Part shown: positions 61,277 to 64,000 of the stretch, in pieces
How positions within the stretch are numbered: position 1 is the first letter of the stretch
Layout: every line of letters starts with the position of its first letter
Assembly (NCBI RefSeq): GCF_900104065.1
Contig: NZ_FNLC01000001.1
Location: 62,001-126,000 of the forward strand
Direction of reading: 5' to 3'
Origin: Natronobacterium texcoconense
Lineage (GTDB): Archaea > Halobacteriota > Halobacteria > Halobacteriales > Natrialbaceae
DNA length: 64,000 nt
Program-made: the position numbers and the translations under genes
The notes under the pieces: model-generated
Told to the model about the DNA's origin: nothing
Seen by the model: only the letters and a program-made list of their open reading frames with translations
The model's database searches: none

Positions 61277-62548
61277 TTACAGGCCACAGTTGGTATCCTC
61301 GCAGTCGGGGATCGCCTCCTCGCCGGACAGCTCCGCCAGGAGTTCGACGTCGGCGAGTTCGCCGTCGTCCGGCTCGACGCACTCGCCCATCCAGACCGGG
61401 TTGACTGCCTGCTGGTCACACTCCCGGAACTCGTTGGGGCCGAAGATGGTATCGTGTTCCATCCCCGAAAGCGTCTCCCGGACCGTCGTCGGATCGCGGG
61501 AGCCGGCCTCCTGGATCCCGTTTGCGAGCATCCGGATCGACTCGTAGCCGACTCGAGAGAAGTTGTCCGGCGGGTCGCCGTACTCGGATTCGTAGGCCTC
61601 GACGAACGCCTGGTTGTCGCCCGTCTCGAGGTCCGGAACGTATCGGACGCCACTGTAGACGTCGTATGCGCCGTCGCCCGCACCTGCTCGAACTGCGTGG
61701 AACGATCCCGTCGTGGTCACGATCGGAATCTCGTCTTGCAGGTCTCGAGCACTCGCCTGCGAGAGAAAGAGCGCGAGGTCGGCACCGGTCATCCCCACGA
61801 CGAGCGCATCGGCCTCGTCGCTTGCGTCCGAGATCTGGCTGATAAACGCCTCGAAGTCGGTCGATCCAGGGTCCGAGCGGGTGATATCGACCTGCTCGTA
61901 GGAGTCACTGATCGACTCCATCCGGGACTCGACCTGGTTCAGAACCGATTCGCCGTACGCGTAGTCCGCGATGTGATAGAATATCTGATCGCCCAGTTCG
62001 TCGATCGTCCACTGGGCCATGACCTCCGCGATCTGTGCGGCGGACGTCTCGAACCGGAACACGTACTCGTTGCACTCCTCGCCGGTGATCGAGACGTCCG
62101 CTGCACCGGGCGCGTAGACGACCTCGTTTTGCTGGGCGAAGTCGTTGATCGCGAGCGCCGCGGAACTGTTGATACAGCCACTGAGGAACTGTGCACCGTC
62201 GGACTGGACGGCTGATTCGGCTTCTCGAGTCGCCGTCGCCGGATCGACCTGCGTGTCGTAGTCGTCGTACTCGATCGTGAAGTCGTACTCGTCGCTCTCG
62301 TTGACGTGTTCGATGCCGAGTTCGGTTCCCTGGAGGTGCTCCTGGGCGAGATCGCTGAATTCGCCGGTGAGTGGCTCGAGGATACCGAACTGTACTGTCT
62401 CGAACTCGTCGTCGTCGCCGTCGCCGGCGTCGGCTTCTTCGGGGTCGCCGACGCAACCGGCGATCCCCGACAATCCAGCGACGCTCCCTGCTGTGACGGC
62501 CTTGAGAACCTGCCGCCGGCTCCCGTGGGCATTGCTATCCCGAGGCAT
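61277..62548 (-). CDS. ABC transporter substrate-binding lipoprotein (Leu/Ile/Val-BP family)
   Basis: 423 residues. Tat signal SRRQVLKA, lipobox GIAGC (Cys32), then a type I periplasmic-binding fold of the LivJ family: FGILEPLTGEFSDLAQ, FLSGCINSSAALAINDFAQQ, PAAD/DADALVVGMTGADLALF, NGIQEAGSRDPTTVRETLSG. First gene of the importer operon. In bacteria the family also takes up aromatic acids and amides. TTTTTATAATG on the minus strand (about 62569-62579) is 25 bases before the start. Confidence 0.9.
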   Translation of the reverse strand: MPRDSNAHGSRRQVLKAVTAGSVAGLSGIAGCVGDPEEADAGDGDDDEFETVQFGILEPLTGEFSDLAQEHLQGTELGIEHVNESDEYDFTIEYDDYDTQVDPATATREAESAVQSDGAQFLSGCINSSAALAINDFAQQNEVVYAPGAADVSITGEECNEYVFRFETSAAQIAEVMAQWTIDELGDQIFYHIADYAYGESVLNQVESRMESISDSYEQVDITRSDPGSTDFEAFISQISDASDEADALVVGMTGADLALFLSQASARDLQDEIPIVTTTGSFHAVRAGAGDGAYDVYSGVRYVPDLETGDNQAFVEAYESEYGDPPDNFSRVGYESIRMLANGIQEAGSRDPTTVRETLSGMEHDTIFGPNEFRECDQQAVNPVWMGECVEPDDGELADVELLAELSGEEAIPDCEDTNCGL

Positions 62549-62798
62549 ACCGTCAGTAGATTACAACACATTATAAAAATCTACCCCGTTTTGTGGGGGT
62601 TTTATATCAACAATGGGGCAATATTTGGCGGTTCTTTCGCTGATCGTTCGAAATATCGATCTGCCGGGGTCGACGTCGCCGACCGTCCCGTTCTCGTTTC
62701 GGCGCGTTCTCGGCCATCGTCGTCGGGATTTCGGTCCGGGTACTCGTTCGTCTCCCGACGCTCGAAATATAGTAGCTACTGAAAATCAGTGCGCACCC

Positions 62799-62821
62799 GA
62801 TCGCACGACAGCGGTGCGATC
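62799..62821 (+). promoter_or_regulatory. Inverted repeat GATCGCAC-N7-GTGCGATC
   Basis: Perfect 8-base arms about 25 bases upstream of the uspA TATA box. Position suits a repressor or activator site, and arms this long also allow a hairpin. No regulator assigned. Confidence 0.5.
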
Positions 62822-62865
62822 GATGTGCAAACAGTTTCAGTTGTTACTATAAAACCCGAGTAAAT

Positions 62866-62887
62866 GGTGGGCGAACGTTATCCCACC
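62866..62887 (+). promoter_or_regulatory. Hairpin GGTGGG-N10-CCCACC in the uspA leader
   Basis: Perfect 6-base arms between the TATA box and the ATG at 62907, so inside the expected leader if transcription starts near 62875, or at its edge. Could modulate translation or be a start-site operator. Confidence 0.4.
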
Positions 62888-62906
62888 CCATCACAAGCAT
62901 CAACTC

Positions 62907-63302
62907 ATGTACCGGATACTGGTCGCACTCGATACCGATATCGACCGGGCGACCGCCCAGGCGTCGACCCTCGAGTCACTTCCAGCCGCATCCGAGGGGA
63001 TTACGACGATCCTGGCTCACGTCTTCCAGGAGAACCCCGAGGGACGGTCGGTCCACGACCTCGAGAGCGTCCGTCACGTCGCGTCAGCGTTCGACGAGGC
63101 GGGGATCGATTACGAGTATTACGAGGCGAGCGGTGAACCGGCGCCGGAACTGGTCGCTGCGGCCGAGGCAACTGACGCGGACATGATCTGTCTGTCGGGC
63201 CGGAAACGGACGCCGACAGGAAAGGTCCTCTTCGGAAGCGTCACGCAGTCGGTCATTCTCAGCACCGATATGCCGGTGGTCACGGTCAGTCCGGAGCAGT
63301 AG
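62907..63302 (+). CDS. UspA-family universal stress protein
   Basis: 131 residues, one Usp domain. Begins MYRILVALDTDIDRA and has the ATP-site consensus G-x2-G-x9-G as SGRKRTPTGKVLFGSVTQSVI near residue 97-117, followed by MPVVTVSP. Members bind ATP or act as dimeric stress-response scaffolds. Divergent from the importer operon; no evidence of a functional link beyond location. Confidence 0.88.
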   Translation: MYRILVALDTDIDRATAQASTLESLPAASEGITTILAHVFQENPEGRSVHDLESVRHVASAFDEAGIDYEYYEASGEPAPELVAAAEATDADMICLSGRKRTPTGKVLFGSVTQSVILSTDMPVVTVSPEQ

Positions 63303-63344
63303 TAGGAACGACCACTGGTAGCGCCGTCGACGACGATTAAAAAG

Positions 63345-63360
63345 CCCACGCATACGTGGG
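63345..63360. promoter_or_regulatory. Palindrome CCCACG-CATA-CGTGGG
   Basis: Perfect 6-base arms, four-base loop, right after the TATA-like GATTAAAAAG (63335-63344) and before the GNAT start. It may be an operator over the transcription start. Alternatively it terminates uspA, since it lies 42 bases past that stop. Confidence 0.45.
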
Positions 63361-63396
63361 ACGACAGTGATGGAGCCATGCGTAGTATTCGGTAGC

Positions 63397-63993
63397 ATGA
63401 CGACCGAGACCTGTCCCGCCTGGGACCCGTCACAGTGTGCGGGGACGACGGGTTGTCCACCACGTTGCCCTCGCTTCATCGACAAGCACGGGGAGCCAGT
63501 CCTGGTCCAGCCCTACGAGCCCACTCGCTTCGACGCGCTCGTCTCCATGTACGTCGACTATCCCGAAGCCCACCGATCGATGGGCATCCCGCCGGTCACC
63601 CGCGACCGGATCGAGGGCTGGCTCGAGCGACTGATCGACCGCGGCTACAACGTCGTCGCCGTCCACGAGGGATCGGTCGTCGGCCACGCGGCTTACTCGC
63701 CGTGCTCGAGTCTCGAACCGCAGTTCATCGTGTTCGTCGATCCGGCAGACCACGAGCGCGGGATCGGCAGCGAACTCTGTCGCCACGTGATCGCATACGC
63801 GGCCGACGACGGACGCGAGGCGCTCGTCCTCGACGTCGACGCCGCGAACGAACGCGCAGTCCACGTCTACCGACGAATGGGGTTCGAGACGGTCGACCGG
63901 GCCGGAAACGACCTCCGGATGCGGCTCTCCTTCGACGAACCGGTCGTCGAACGGGTGCAGTTACCGCCCGCCGAGCGGCCGAGCGCGGCGTAG
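63397..63993 (+). CDS. GNAT N-acetyltransferase with N-terminal Cys motif
   Basis: About 198 residues from ATG 63397; ATG 63370 and GTG 63367 are in frame and closer to the TATA-like box, so the start is open. The GNAT core has RIEGWLERLIDRGYNVVAVHEG and the acetyl-CoA loop HERGIGSELCRHVI, followed by ALVLDVDAANERAVHVYRRMGF. Before it lies C-x7-C-x5-C-x3-C (CPAWDPSQCAGTTGCPPRC), an unusual Cys4 cluster that may bind zinc. Acceptor unknown. Confidence 0.78.
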   Translation: MTTETCPAWDPSQCAGTTGCPPRCPRFIDKHGEPVLVQPYEPTRFDALVSMYVDYPEAHRSMGIPPVTRDRIEGWLERLIDRGYNVVAVHEGSVVGHAAYSPCSSLEPQFIVFVDPADHERGIGSELCRHVIAYAADDGREALVLDVDAANERAVHVYRRMGFETVDRAGNDLRMRLSFDEPVVERVQLPPAERPSAA

Positions 63994-64000
63994 CCATCGT

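Larger units (their letters stand above)
62549..62906. promoter_or_regulatory. Divergent regulatory region (importer operon / uspA)
   Basis: 358 bases without a gene. Minus strand: two TATA elements, TTTTTATAATG (62569-62579) and GATATAAAACC (about 62609-62619). Plus strand: CTATAAAACCC (about 62847-62857) about 50 bases before uspA. An 8-base inverted repeat at 62799-62821 and a 6-base one at 62866-62887 are noted separately. Confidence 0.55.

Noticed and set aside
62613-62852. 79-codon ORF upstream of uspA
   Set aside because: It crosses the predicted promoters of two divergent genes, has no recognisable residues pattern, and its codon use is unlike the flanking genes.
1-64000. Abundant CTCGAG hexamers as a regulatory or uptake signal
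   Set aside because: They occur mainly in frame as Leu-Glu codons throughout the genes, a codon preference of these haloarchaea rather than a site class.

Overview
The window is haloarchaeal chromosome. It is GC-rich, its proteins are very acidic, and secreted proteins carry twin-arginine plus lipobox signals. Many start codons lie about 25-30 bases after a TATA-like element, as in leaderless archaeal mRNAs, and an archaeal RNase P RNA is present. The style (CTCGAG-rich codons, Hvo_1808-type surface proteins, BAT-type HTH regulator) fits the Natrialbales best, but the genus is an inference. I saw no tRNA gene, CRISPR array, transposase or replication origin.

0-10 kb is mostly housekeeping. 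It holds the end of a PQQ-type propeller protein, a Tat-exported alpha/beta hydrolase, RNase P RNA, an AMMECR1 protein and small membrane proteins. NAD-salvage genes (pncB and a nicotinamidase-like hydrolase) flank two paralogous HExxH surface proteins, and a dimethylargininase-family amidinohydrolase follows. 10.1-16.8 kb is a complete, tightly overlapping nitrous oxide respiration operon read on the minus strand: nosZ, a NosB-like four-helix membrane protein, nosD, nosF, nosY, nosL. It has a TATA box and an adjacent palindrome upstream.

17-30 kb is accessory. Two tandem serpin lipoproteins have different reactive loops, followed by a peptidase-M23-like protein, a lipoate ligase, DUF-type proteins, a thiolase with a duplicated tail, a repeat protein, an HTH/membrane pair and a beta-lactamase-fold serine hydrolase.

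30-63 kb reads as a catabolic island for aromatic or arylalkyl compounds. Its first part holds a tungsten aldehyde:ferredoxin oxidoreductase, an amidohydrolase/decarboxylase, an IclR regulator, EthD proteins, an M24 pseudo-peptidase, a flavin oxidoreductase and hotdog thioesterases. The middle holds enoyl-CoA hydratase, 3-hydroxyacyl-CoA dehydrogenase, an SCP2-type thiolase overlapping an HMG-CoA-synthase-like/DUF35 fusion that lacks the catalytic cysteine, a VOC epimerase, a ThDP enzyme and a copper amine oxidase. The last part holds a penicillin acylase, phenylacetate-CoA ligase, the phenylacetyl-CoA epoxidase genes paaABCD with a separate zinc-ribbon gene, a BAT-type regulator, PaaI and a LivFGHM-type ABC importer. 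A plausible flow is amine (amine oxidase) to aldehyde (AOR) to acid, or amide (penicillin acylase) to acid, then acyl-CoA (PaaK), epoxidation (PaaABCD) and beta-oxidation. PaaE and PaaZ are not in the window.

The most unusual signals are these. An exact 11-base palindrome-half motif occurs once before the iclR gene and three times in a convergent intergenic region. The thiolase is paired with a cysteine-less HMGCS-DUF35 fusion. The tandem serpins have divergent reactive loops. Two 12-14 codon mini-ORFs overlap the next gene by ATGA. RNase P RNA carries a tRNA-like T-loop hairpin. A uspA-type stress gene and a GNAT gene close the window.
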